A stretch of DNA of 64,000 nucleotides from Pardosa pseudoannulata (Eukaryota; Arthropoda; Arachnida; Araneae; Lycosidae): contig CM063510.1 in NCBI GenBank assembly GCA_032207245.1, positions 48,523,495 to 48,587,494 of the forward strand. Direction: 5' to 3'. Each line of letters begins with the position of its first letter. Position 1 is the first letter of the stretch. Position numbers and translations under genes: made by a program. Under the pieces are notes generated by a model. That model made no database searches and was not told where the DNA came from. It saw only the letters and a list, made by a program, of their open reading frames with translations. Of this stretch, positions 46,589-57,229 are shown one piece after another.

Positions 46589-46780
46589 TAGCCGTAACTG
46601 TTGGAAGCATCAATCTTCTAACCGGATTGTTGTGGTTTCGAGGATCAACCCACTCAAAGATCCACTGTTTTCATTACCGGGGCCCATAAGAAAGATTCGT
46701 GGTCGCAGTGCTCTCCAAGTCTAAAATACTCAATTACAGAAACCAGTAGGCAATGTTATTCGTAGCATTCTATAAGATAC
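46589..46780 (+). mobile_element. Possible tRNA-derived SINE
   Basis: TAGCCGTAACTGTTGG (A-box-like) and GGTTTCGAGGATCAACCC (B-box-like with one extra base) lie at tRNA-like spacing. It does not share enough words with families 1 or 2 to be placed in either. Confidence 0.3.
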
Positions 46781-46794
46781 ACTGGTCCCCAAGC

Positions 46795-47490
46795 TGTGTT
46801 AGCTCAGTCTGCAAAGCAACGATCTCTAACCGGAAGATTACAATATTGGTACGTAAGTCACTTCTTACGCTGACCCACCTCAAGACATACAGCAGCAACA
46901 AACTGAAAAACCAGTACGCTTCGACAGCAACTACAACATCTATAAAGCTGGTTCTGCCTACGAGAGTTTTGTCATGGTCCGATATTAATTTTGACCAACC
47001 AGTAAGGAGCAAACTGTACAGAGGTAAGCTCAAGAATACTAGAAATGTTTGAAGACCGAGATCACTCGGGTGAACCCCGGGCGCGTGAAACCCGTATATA
47101 TCTAAAGGAGGTATACCCCTGAGGTTGTCTCTCATTTAGCACTACTCAGAGGACACGTACGGCTTGAACTCGTGGCAACGGACTCGAGAGACATTGTTCC
47201 CCAATATCGGCAAGTAAAATAGGCTTGGGATTGCAAAATCCTCGAAGCTCCCAAACGATACCTCCGGAACAGGCAAGCCCAGCCTGTGTGTGTATATGTA
47301 TGTGTGAGTCTTTTGGTTGATTTCTAAATTACGAGGATCCATTTAAAGAAGGTCAAAATAGTCTCTTACTCTAGCGGTGCTCTTCCCACGAAAGGCGCAG
47401 CCCATCGTCTTAAGACGATTAGATTCTGGCTCACGGACTTGGATAAAACAAGTTGCATTAGCAATAATAACAACATCCGTGCTTCCCCTG
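46795..47490 (+). mobile_element. SINE family 1 copy, apparently interrupted
   Basis: The head TTAGCTCAGTCTGCAAAG with CGATCTCTAACCGG (46799-46840) matches the SINE 1 tRNA region. The tail from about 47205 (GTAAAAT, GATACCTCCGG, TTCTAAATTACGAGG, TACTCTAGCGGT, ATTAGCAATAATAACAAC) matches the SINE 1 body and AAC-rich end. The intervening 345 bp (about 46860-47205) is GC-richer and absent from the other two copies, so it is either an insertion or a second element. Confidence 0.6.
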
Positions 47491-47909
47491 GTAACGCTAA
47501 ATGAGTAACAGCTCTGGAGTCTTCTTTGGCATAAATATATCTGTATGCGTTGGAAAGAAAAATATTCAGAATAAGAAAATAATGCGTATAATTTAATATA
47601 CGTTAGAGAAATTCATGTGGTGTTCACATAAGAATTTTTATGTAAAAAATATATTTTGTCTATAAGATTTTATGTAGTAAGTATGTAGTAGTACCTTTGA
47701 TTTAAAATTATTTTAGGTCTATGTTCAATAATCAAATACTAAAGATCACTCTAACTTCTTTGCAATGATTTAGATAATTAAATTATAATTATAAAACAAC
47801 TATTTCTTGCTGCGATTTGCTTCTAACCTATAACCTTGATTCTCAACCCTTTGCCTTAAATCAACGTATCGGAGACGTGATCGTACTGCTGTGCCTAAAA
47901 TGAGAACCT

Positions 47910-48030
47910 CGTATCACACACGTGATGATTCTGTCTGGCCAAAACTGAAAAGCTCATGTCAGACACGTGATGATTCTTTCTGGCCAAAAGTGAAAAGCTC
48001 GTATCAGACATGTTATTGCTTTTAGGGGAT
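47910..48030. repeat. 45-bp tandem repeat, about 2.5 copies, with CACGTG
   Basis: Units run CGTATCACACACGTGATGAT, then TCTGTCTGGCCAAAACTGAA and AAGCT. The second is nearly identical and the third is partial. CACGTG occurs in both full units (E-box palindrome). Because 45 is a multiple of three, the - strand reads a repeated 15-residue motif (SDTSFSLLARKNHHV) in a 69-codon ORF at 47895-48104, which lacks other support. Confidence 0.85.
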
Positions 48031-48184
48031 AAAGTTGTTTTTGCGTTATTGTTTGTTACAGTTGCAATATAAGAGTTGTCGTTTATTCTTAGGCGTAATT
48101 GCAATAAAGCATTATGTTATATGCAATAAATAATTAAATGTTGGTGCTTAAAAAATTCTTAAAACATTCTAAAATATTAACCTA

Positions 48185-48424
48185 ATGGCAAAAAGGAAAA
48201 TCGATACTAATAACGGTGCTGGAAAATGTTCTGATTACACCTTAGAAACTGAAACAGATACCGATTTGGATACATCTGAAGATAACATTGTAGTTTGTCC
48301 TGTAAAAAAGCGTGTGCAAAATTTAGTTAGTGATGAAACTTGCTTATGGTCACGACGCATGAGAAAAGCTTTCATCGAAAGTATCATACACAATCGTTGC
48401 TCGATTCATAAGGCAAGAGGTTAA
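48185..48424 (+). CDS. Hypothetical 79-codon ORF, possible first exon
   Basis: Starts ATGGCAAAAAGG and reads MAKRKIDTNNG, an acidic Thr/Asp-rich middle (TETDTDLDTSED) and a basic end (WSRRMRKAFIESII). A donor-like CAAGAG|GTTAAT lies just before the stop. The AT-rich context makes an 80-codon open frame moderately unlikely by chance but not strong evidence. I do not recognise the product. It could be the N-terminus of a transposon protein or a real exon. Confidence 0.2.
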   Translation: MAKRKIDTNNGAGKCSDYTLETETDTDLDTSEDNIVVCPVKKRVQNLVSDETCLWSRRMRKAFIESIIHNRCSIHKARG

Positions 48425-48779
48425 TATACTTATATTTGGAAATTTTCATGAAAATTAACGTTTCCCTCATTCTGTCGTATCGTCATCGTGTTGTAATCGT
48501 TCTTCAATAAACACTAGCACTGGGTAGCTGTCGACTTATTTATTAGCATATTTTGAAAGAGCACAGAAAAGTTACAAAACATCTCTTAAACATTTATGCA
48601 TAGAAACAGCAATTAAATATACCTTAAAGTCCCAGGCATAACTTTGGACAAACTATCCTAACCGCTGTTGGAGGTCGACTGACGGTAGTTTCTGCAGGTG
48701 GACACTAGAGGGCGGGTGTCAAGTATAGTTCCGTTATAGTGTCAATTTTATCCTACTATTCTCGGTTGATTTCCATACA

Positions 48780-49057
48780 GTGTTCTCTGGAGGCATTTTC
48801 CTAAGGCTTGTTTTTAACAGTAACGAGGTATGTCAGTTCCCAGAAAAAGCGCCAAATAGTTTTAAAAGAATTTCCTTAAATGGGAGACCATTTATTCTTG
48901 TCTCGAAGTTTTTCTTTGCTAAAAAAGCAGTTGATATAAAAGCTGATGAGTCTTTTGTCTGTATGAGTCTCAACATTATTGAGAACTTTTCCATATAATC
49001 TATATCACTTCTTGAAAAATATTTTCTAAAATATTCTAATTTTACTAATCCCGTCAT
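48780..49057 (+). mobile_element. Possible partial Helitron-like copy in opposite orientation
   Basis: The right edge of this block is the inverse complement of the 3' terminus of elements B-D and forms the left arm of the palindrome at 49038-49077. Further left, homology to the other copies is not clear to me. A 74-codon - strand ORF (48833-49057) crosses it. Confidence 0.3.
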
Positions 49058-49077
49058 ATGACGGGATTAGTAAAATT
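49038..49077. repeat. 40-bp perfect palindrome at a Helitron 3'-3' junction
   Basis: Each half is AATTTTACTAATCCCGTCAT, with no loop. The centre CCCGTCATATGACGGG corresponds to the 3'-terminal hairpin of the Helitron-like family. The CTAG end is missing on both sides. Confidence 0.9.
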
Positions 49078-49433
49078 TTGTTAACCCTAACTCATCAAAA
49101 ATCCAATATGGATGCTTCTATCTATTCTAGGTCTTTTGGCCACCACGGAATGTAATTGGTTCAAAGATGTGGGTTCGGGGAAATCTTCCAAAATTTGCAG
49201 AAGTTCAACAGCGATACTCGGAAAGTGATGTCAAATAGAGAAGGGTACAGTTAAATCCCAATTTATTTTAGAATCGGATCGATTGTTTAGGAGAAGATAA
49301 ACTTTACTTGCTTTGAATTTTGCTAATCCTAACTCATCAAGAATCCAATATGGATGCCTCTATCCATTCCAGGTCCAACTGCTTTATAAATTCGAGGACA
49401 GATAGATAACTTAGGCTATTATTATATAGGGGA
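49058..49433 (-). mobile_element. Helitron-like element C, minus strand, 3' end lost
   Basis: On the - strand it starts A|TCCCCTATATAATAATAGC and continues with TAAGTTATCTATCTGTCCTC, like elements B and D. The other end is the hairpin fused in the palindrome, without CTAG. At about 380 bp it is shorter than B and D. The phrase ATCCAATATGGATGC occurs twice inside, at 49100 and 49341. Confidence 0.55.
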
Positions 49434-49650
49434 TAATACAGGAAATTAAGTTTTTCTTTACTTGGGGATTCTTTCAGATTTAATTAACCCTTGTAACAAC
49501 CCCTCAGGGACACACCTGTTATAATTGTGTATGCACTCGAGGTATCCGAGTGATCTTTATATGCTACACGGTTGATTTGAGCATACCACTATAGTGTTTA
49601 CTCTTTACCGGGTCTGTCTAAATTAAACGAACCATGACGGGCTTTTCATT
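49434..49650. other. No identified feature
   Basis: Short spacer between Helitron-like element C and the next MITE-like element. Confidence 0.5.
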
Positions 49651-50638
49651 GGCTAAGACCTTATCACACGAAACGAAGATTTTGACAACTGTTTTGGGCT
49701 TCAGACAAGTAAAAATCTACGTGTGGTTTCATAATTTCAAAACTTTCTATGTGCGTTTCCCATAGCCAATGTCTACAAAACCTTAGTTGGTACTGAAATA
49801 TTTTGTTCGTTCTGTATATTTTTATGCACAGACAACTACGTCACGCTTCAACCTCAACTAATTTTGCAGGGTATAGGGCTACTATTCCGTCGAAGTAGTC
49901 GATCCAAATTCACCTTTCCTCATTGGCGAATACTACCTGAAAAAAAAAGAAAGTGTGTATGGGGGTGGCATTTGCAAACTTCTTATCTACGGGAATGTTA
50001 TGCAGAAACCCAATATTTGACCCTTACATTCCCTATGCTATTTTTTCTTTACTTCTGCGATAAAAATGATCACCTACTCAGTGCACCACTCGATCATACA
50101 TGATACAGTGGCCATCTTGAAATCTGCACTTTCACGATTGTCGCCTCTGATTGGTTTATATGGTTCGACTTTTTTGACTTTTCCTATACCAAATGTCAAA
50201 AGAACTTCATGAACCACCCTATTTTACATGTGTTTCCCCTAACTGCAGGTCAACAAATTCGCGTGAAATGGTTGTCAGTGCAGGCACACTATTGTGATAA
50301 GTCCATAATATGGGACAAAAATAAAAATAAAATTAGTAAAATATTTCTAAAATCCTTCAACTCCTAAAAGTTTACGGTTATCTTGAAATAATAATCTTTA
50401 TCGGAAGAAATATAATATCGTCAAATAAGCATGGAACAAACTAAAATTTAAAATTATCCGGTTGGCTTTATTTTATATGGTCCGTATTGCATGTGACGAA
50501 GGCATTGACAATTGTTAAGCGTGGTTGTTTTGTGCATGAAAATCTACGTGTGATAGAGTATTTTCACATGACTGCAAAACAAAACAGTTGAGCGAAACAG
50601 TTGTCAGTATGTTCGTTTCGTGTGATAAGGCCTTTAGC
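49651..50638. mobile_element. MITE-like element with CCTTATCACACGAAACGAA termini, possibly nested
   Basis: The left end GGCTAAGACCTTATCACACG and the inverse of the right end TGCTAAAGGCCTTATCACACG match and continue through GAAACGAA and TGACAACTGTTT. A third inverted copy of this end lies at about 50265-50302 (inverse: GGACTTATCACAATAG, CTGACAACC). The block is therefore either two tandem elements sharing one left end or a nested pair. There is no transposase. The superfamily is not clear. Confidence 0.55.
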
Positions 50639-50752
50639 AGTAACTAGTAATCACTTCGGGTCGCTGTAGTAGCTTTCAGATCTATTAGTTCAATTATGCC
50701 GTAAGCCTCCAGGTGGGATGGGGAATAAAATACGGTTACTGTTTATAACAAA

Positions 50753-51554
50753 CTAGCATATAGAGCATCATATGACAGGATCAGTAAAATTTTTAGTATC
50801 TATGAGGCAGGTAAAAAATGGCTTGTTTTTTAGCTGAGAATTATCTGGTACATGCTCAATAATTTGTTTATCTTCATACTCCTCTAAAGTGTCCCGATAA
50901 TGTGAATGCAGTTTAGAATCACGTTGAATTTATTTAGAAAGATAATTCAAAGTTCTCTTAGCTACGTCAAAATTATCGTTAAGTTCTTTCTAATTTTTTG
51001 CCACGGTAATTAATGGAAGTAATAAAGGAATGAAACTATCATTTCCACTACAACCTGGAGGTATATAGAATTTGTTGTTAATACCGGTGATAAATTTTTT
51101 ATTGCAACAAAAATAATCGAGGATTTAATTTAAAATTATCACATATGTAACTAATCTATTATTTAAGTCAAATATAAGAGAAAATTATTTACGTAATACC
51201 TAAGTTCAGTGTAAAACGTATGAATATAATGCAAACGACATTTAAATAAAATAAAATAAGAAATGATTAAATGAGATTTGTTAAAGGAATGACTTCATAA
51301 GGCTAGAAAAAATCTTATTTTTATCTACTTATGTAATAAATTGGTAATTTAATCGCCTGCTCTTATCCGGGGAAAATAGAGCTTTAAATAATGACATTAA
51401 AAGCTAGAAAAGTGGGGAAGGGGTTCATTTCAAACGCTGCTAACTCTAACTCAGCAAGAATCTAATATGGATCCCTGTATCCATTCCAGCTACAACTGCT
51501 TCATAAATTCGAGGACAGACGGACAGATAACTTAGGCTATTATTATATAGGGGA
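50753..51554 (-). mobile_element. Helitron-like element D, minus strand, 802 bp
   Basis: On the - strand it starts A|TCCCCTATATAATAATAGC and ends GTCATATGATGCTCTATATG and CTAG|T. Body words shared with element B include TCAGTAAAATTTTTAG (50791), CTCAATAATTTGTTTATCTT (50855), AATGACTTCATAA (51289, a mutated ATGACGTCAT) and CCGGGGAAAATA (51367). There is no Rep/helicase ORF. Confidence 0.65.
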
Positions 51555-51633
51555 TGTTACGTTGTACGGTAGTGTCAATTTTACCCCAAATTTAGCAATA
51601 ACAGAATTGAAGGAGACTTTTATATAAACCAAA

Positions 51634-51975
51634 TTGTTGTTGTTGTTACTTATGCCCCTTGGTCGGGCCACGGATGTGAGCCATAGGCTACTCGAAAGGC
51701 AAGGGGTGTGCCTTTCGTTTTTATAAAGAGCTCCCCTCGAGTGACAGTACGATTTTGCTCAAAGTGAGCCCTGGTAATTGAGAAACAGGTACGAAGCAGA
51801 AGACCCACAGGCTTAGTGTTTTGTTAGGCTTAGTCTGCTGCCCCCAGAGGTATCATTTGAGAACTTGGAGGACATTGTAATCATGAACACATTTTACGTG
51901 CTTAACGAACCCGGCGGATCTTAGACCGGCAACCTTTTAGTTACGAGATCGCTGACTTTGCCGACTGAACCAAAT
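51634..51975 (-). mobile_element. SINE family 1 copy, minus strand, (AAC)n tail
   Basis: On the - strand the head GGTTCAGTCGGCAAAG with GCGATCTCGTAACT matches the tRNA region of the copy at 21038. Then come GCACGTAAAATG, GATACCTCTGGGGG and GTCTTCTGCTTCG, ending in a TAACAACAACAACAA tail at 51635-51648. The length of about 340 bp defines the family. Confidence 0.75.
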
Positions 51976-51997
51976 AGTAATAGGAAATGGCGCAATT

Positions 51998-52510
51998 GAC
52001 AAGCACTTAACCAGGCTTTCCTGAAGGACTTCGAGTTGCTAGTGAAGACAATGATGGTTCGATTGAACATTTAGTTTATCATTGTAATTTGTTTTTGATT
52101 ATAAAAATAAAAATGTTCCTTTTTTTGTTAAATATTGAAGCCCAGGGTTGAATTAACCTATTAATGCGTTGTGTCCCTTTCTATGAAAGGTTAAAAGATA
52201 GTTTGTGAATTGTTTATATTTTCTTGGAGTCAGTTTCCCATTTGATATTTTTTCGTTTGACCAAGCACTAAGTTAGGCGTTTTAAAAAGTTGCTGGTAGA
52301 GAGACAGTGATAGTTCTATTAAGCATAAAGTTTATAGTTGTAATTAGGTTTCTGACATTTCGCTGAAGACATTCCCCAAGGATATTTTGCTGAAGTCTGT
52401 GGCTGAATCAATTCATTAATGCCTAGCGCCCCCTTCTAAAGACACCTAAAATATTTTGTAGATTTATGTTTTCTAGGGATAAATTTTGGTGAATTTCGAT
52501 GGCAGGTTTG
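51998..52510. repeat. Two-copy diverged tandem repeat, ~260-bp unit
   Basis: TGACAAGCACTTAACCAGGC, GTTGCTAGTGAAGACAATGA and ATTAATGCGTTGTGTCCCTT in the first copy correspond to TGACCAAGCACTAAGTTAGG, GTTGCTGGTAGAGAGACAGT and ATTAATGCCTAGCGCCCCCT in the second. Confidence 0.7.
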
Positions 52511-53118
52511 TAAACATGTTACCAAATTTTCGACTAAGTTCAGCGAAGTTTAGTCCTCCCTCTGTTACTGGACGTAAAGGGCTTGGCAATAGAAACTTTT
52601 CTCACAGAATATATCTGTTCCATTCCTGTGATATGAGCAGCCAAGTTCATTATCATAATTTTAATATTTTTAATACAACGGGTTCTCTAAAGTTCCGATA
52701 AATTTCCGAGTTCATACATCGTTTCCAAATGCCATTTTGTTTCACAGACAAACACTTTGCTTGAGACTTTTCAAGACTATTCTTTCCAAAACTGCGGTTT
52801 TGTTTTCCCCATTCTTAATTAGAAACCAAATAGCTAGTAAGAAAGAATGGCCTTACTTGAACTGGACCTTTGTCTGGATTGAACCCTTATCTTGATTTCA
52901 GTTTTCTTAAAGGGTTTCGGGACTCTTAAAACTTCAAAATTATTAAATTCATAATTTTTTATGTATTAACTTCTAACACAAGGAAAAATAATTAAAACAT
53001 AACATAATTAAAAACTGGTGATTGAGGAGCAGCTTAAAATGAATAATTTTTTAATTGAAATGGTTATAAAAGTAGTCTTACTTTTAAAACATTTTAATGT
53101 TATTGATTTATATATGTA
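52511..53118. other. No identified gene
   Basis: The ORF 52486-52701 (+) has no motif. The sequence here is less AT-biased at 52500-52880, but I cannot support an exon. Confidence 0.5.
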
Positions 53119-53668
53119 ACATGCTCTCGTTATACCAGGCTTATCGGGATACAATCAAATAACGCGATATATCCTGAAGAGTGGGACTTTATAAGGTAAA
53201 AATTTTACTTTTAGTAAAGTTATGATAAAAATACAATAATAAAAATAGTAGGGTAAGTACAGGAATAAATAATAAAGGACATAAATAATAAAGACAAAGG
53301 AGTTCCATTTACCTTTTTAATTTTAAAACAAATGCACATGGAATTTTGCAATTTTTATTTTCTACTGAAGAAAGTATCCAAATTCATTTGCTTACATTTT
53401 TCTGTAACAATTTGCTTTCCTGGAAGTACCAGTGAGTGTAAATTAATCAGTTATATCGCACTTATATGGAAAACGGTGCATCTTTCAAGTGCAATATACG
53501 TTTTACAAGCACAAAAACGCTTTCCTTCACAGAGACAAAAGAGTTGAAAAATAAAATAATAAAAATTAAATAAATAAAATAATAATAAAAAAATTTGGGG
53601 GACAGAGAAAAAGCGCGATGTATCTAAATTAGCGATATATCGAGACACAGTATAACGAGGAGCTAATG
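53119..53668. mobile_element. pogo/Tigger-like MITE (550 bp)
   Basis: The left end reads ACATGCTCTCGTTATACC. The right end, inverted, reads CATTAGCTCCTCGTTATACT. TA lies on both sides (53117-53118 and 53669-53670). Subterminal AACGCGATATAT and its inverse ATATATCGCTAA, and a GCGATGTATC word, are typical of CGTTATA-rich pogo/Tigger ends. The interior is AT-rich without a transposase. Confidence 0.6.
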
Positions 53669-53670
53669 TA

Positions 53671-56190
53671 CTTTAATTTATATGCTTACTCATTATTTTT
53701 ACTGTAATTTAGTAATTTACGAAAATGCTTTGTAGTGTCTAGTATCCGCTTAAATGATGCAAATACGGGAATATAACCCTATATTTAATTTAGTATACTG
53801 AGCTTACATGCTTTTTCTCACCTTTCAGAGCTCAACCTAAATTCAAGTCCAGCTTTAAATTCCATCACGTCAAAAAATTAAATTCTCTCCACGTACTACA
53901 AGTGATCTTTTATTGGATAAAAAAAAGCATTGACATTCCATCACGTGGAGAACATTAGTGTTTATATGGAGGGCATGAAATGCATACAAATGTGTACATT
54001 AAAGTAGCTTCTACTATTTTACACGTGGAAATTTTCTGCGTACCTCATAGTATATGTCGACAGTAGCTCACATCTGTAAAAATTGATATTGGTTTATAAA
54101 AGCACAATTTTTTTTCTGATTAGAAGCTATTTTTATAGATAAAAAAGATATTTAAGTTTTATGCACGAGTTTTACACACTACTTAAGTTTTACACTAGTT
54201 CAGTGTTTTATGCATAAGTTTTACATCTACTCACAACTGTAGAAAATAGTATTGTCTTATGTATAATTTTACATTTTTCATAAGCTGTTATTTTCATGCA
54301 TGGTGAAATGGAGATTTTCAGTGATTCTGATTTTAGATCTGGAAATGGAATCTTTACATTGGATTACACTATTTTGGGTGTACTTATTACGGTGGAATAA
54401 ATATATTTTAAATATTGCTTGTTTTATGGCAATGCAATATTTTCATTTGGATATTTGGTGAATGAACAGAGGTACTGCTCACATTTTGTGTCATTAAGAA
54501 TTACCATAGTGTCCATATCTTATTTTAGTAGCCATGATGCAATATTTGGGAGTAATTAAGTTTTTTTTTAACTTATTAACGATTTTAGCTCTAACATACA
54601 AAAGCTCGATTTAAATTTTTATTACTTTGATGATATTCTGAGTAGAGTGTAAAAGAGTTTAACAGCTATAAATGTTGATATTTTGACATTAGATATTATT
54701 ATTTTTAATTAGGTAATCACGATATTTAAAAAAAGGTTAACAAGCCAAAACTTCTTTTAAATAATATTTAAGTTTTAAATTACATAAATAATGTGTTAAA
54801 GAGCTCATTAAATATTTTATAGTTAAAGAGTTGCTTATACTTCCTTAAATCTGTGAGATAGATAGCACTATAACATGACAAAAACTATATTTTGAAACTA
54901 AATAGTTTTGAAATGATATAGATAAGTTTAAATATAATAAAATAAACAAAGTCTTTCAAATATGGAAGAAAACTTTAACCAGAAAGTATAAAAAAATAAC
55001 AGGTTAATATAATTAGATATACAAATAAGGAAGTAGAGTAGAGAACTATTATACGTTAGGGTCTCTAATTTTAAAAAGTGTCTTATTTATCTATAATACT
55101 TTCTGCTACACGTCTTATTATTTTCCCTTCGTAGCGAGATCTAACACCAGTATGGAAGATGGAAAAGAGTTTAAACTGCTGCATCTATCATTTAAAAATT
55201 TAAGCTAATGGGTTGCTATCATATTAGCTTCATGATCATCATTTTCATTTAATAATACTACTGGATCTAAGCAAAACATCTGAAAAGTATTTCAGTTAGC
55301 AAACAAATCAAATATATCCTCTGCTACACAGATAAGTTATTTATGGATAATATTTTTTCTTCAGACATATAACACAATATTTTATTAATTGAACCCAACA
55401 TTTAACTACTTTTCTTGAGTCGTGTTTTAAAACATCCTTATTTTTTCATTGAAAGAAAATTAGGTTATTAAACTCATCATAAATGCACTTTTTTCTTCAC
55501 TCTCATCTATATTTGTTTTGGAAACATAGGCTGAAACTGAAAGTAAACAAACTCTGCTAAAACATATACAGCCTATTTAAATACTAACCCAAAATAGATG
55601 CGTATGAAGCAACTAAAATACAAAAGAAATATTTTCAGCCCATTTGCATATTATAATAAAACAAACATATGCCTAGGTCAAATTTTTAGAGCTTGGAGAA
55701 AGAGAAAAAGCATCTGGCTCTATGACCTTGCTGGAGCTTCAATTATCTGCTTTGGTATTCAGTCAAATCTTCTTCTTCTTTACAAGTATTTTATAGGAAG
55801 AAAGCAGAAGGCAGGCAGCGTAAGATAAATCTTAAGGCTTATTATTATGGCATCATTATGTATTTCTCCTCTCTCCCGCGTTACATCTCAATACTAAAGG
55901 TCATCACAATTGCCGCAGGCTGTCACTGAACTTGGAAAGAGGGAAATGATCTGGTGTGGACTCATCAAGATTCCCCAAGTCCCCTTCATCTTTCAAAACA
56001 AAACAAGACGTGCCGAGCAACAAAACAAACAAAACCTGTTTTCAGAACTACTGAGACCCCGCTGTTGTTTCTTATAAACTGTCTAGGACTGGGGATTCGA
56101 CCTAGTTCTGGAGTGACTCTTCTCTCTCGCGGGTCAATGAACTTGTCACTCATCGAAACTCCCCCGACTTCTCACAGGAAACAAAAGTTC
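53671..56190. other. AT-rich region without identified gene
   Basis: No ORF with motif or splice context. ATTCCATCACGT occurs twice, at about 53859 and 53936, and GTTTTACA words are repeated at 54168-54225. A 76-codon + strand ORF (55598-55828) has no recognisable domain. Confidence 0.55.
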
Positions 56191-56192
56191 CT

Positions 56193-56214
56193 TGAGAGAG
56201 AGAGAGAGAGAGAA
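56193..56214. repeat. (GA)n microsatellite
   Basis: About ten GA units. Confidence 0.9.
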
Positions 56215-56239
56215 GAAAAAAATGCCATCTGTTTGAAAA

Positions 56240-56632
56240 TGCCAGTGTTTCAAGTGTTATGAATGGTTAGCCTTTTTATCTGGCATTCTTGCGCAATGTC
56301 TTAAGACGCCGTATCCACTGGCGATAACGGCACCTCGAGGAAGAAGTGGAAGTTGTAAATTTTGTGGATGCTTTTCGAGATGTCAGGCTCGAGGCACTGA
56401 ATTAGAAAGTTCTTCACCGGTTAAGGTCGTGATTACTGAGGGAACTTTTACTCTTGAAAGAGAAAGCACTTCCTCAGTGCAAGGTGCAATGAGGGAAGTC
56501 TTGACGACCGGCAAATATCCACAATGGACCCAGGGCAGTTTTGATGCCTCGGACGAAAATGTAAAATGCCGCCTTCTTGCCAAGGCAAAAACTATTACTG
56601 TTGATGAATGCAAATATGTTGGTGAATGTTGA
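56240..56632 (+). other. Unidentified coding-like open tract (about 130 codons)
   Basis: A frame open from a stop just before 56240 to TGA at 56630-56632, in a region clearly GC-richer than its surroundings. It reads KCQCFKCYEWLAFLSGILAQ, later GSCKFCGCFSRCQARGTELE, and YPQWTQGSFDASDENVKCRL. It has a Cys-rich first part and a Ser/Thr/Glu-rich second part. There is no obvious Met start. I do not recognise the family. It may be a diverged exon, a pseudogene fragment, or chance in GC-richer DNA, since a 90-codon - strand ORF overlaps it. Confidence 0.2.
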
Positions 56633-57130
56633 TAAATTGTTGATGAAGGCAAATTTAATTTTAAGAAATTTCTCTCTTGCCAGATTTGTTGCCAAAGAAA
56701 GCAAGATTCTCAAAGTAATATCAAGATTTGGTGTAAAATCTAAAGAAATAGTTCTAAAACCTCACTTTCGCTTTCCCTCTTTGACAAATAATGCTAAAAC
56801 TGGCCCTCTTTCAACTACCAGATCAAGCGTGTTTATATCCCTTACTTCTCCTTTGGTCCACATTACTTCCTAATCTTAAGAGTGCTTAATTTATTCCTTT
56901 TGAAACATATGTTTTGAACCAACTGCGTTGTATGAAAATGGAAAATAATTGCTGTTTGTAAGCTTTACATTACAGCTACATTCTGAGGCATTTACCGATT
57001 CATTTATTGTAAAAATGTAAAATTCTTGCATTGGTTTACATTTTAATTAAATTAATAAAATATAAAATAATTATGTCCCAAACTAACAAAGTATAAAGAA
57101 CTGTATATTTAGCAAATTATTTTTTTACAG

Positions 57131-57229
57131 ATTATTTTCTAATAATAAAATACGTGTCAAAATGCCGCCTCAGACAGGAGTTCGGTTTTCCTGCTCTACC
57201 GGCGCTCCTGGTAGACTTATTCAAGAGAG
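57131..57229 (+). other. Exon-like block with splice signals and ATG
   Basis: A 3' splice site TTATTTTTTTACAG (57117-57130) is followed by an open frame with an in-frame ATG in the context GTCAAAATGCCGCC (about 57160). The frame reads MPPQTGVRFSCSTGAPGRLI and runs to a strong donor GTGAGT at 57230. GC content rises locally. The product is not recognised. It would be the start of a + strand gene whose next exon I cannot find. Confidence 0.2.

Noticed and set aside
49864..50103. 79-codon ORF as a transposase fragment
   Set aside because: It lies inside the MITE-like element but has no catalytic or HTH motif, and composition alone can explain it.
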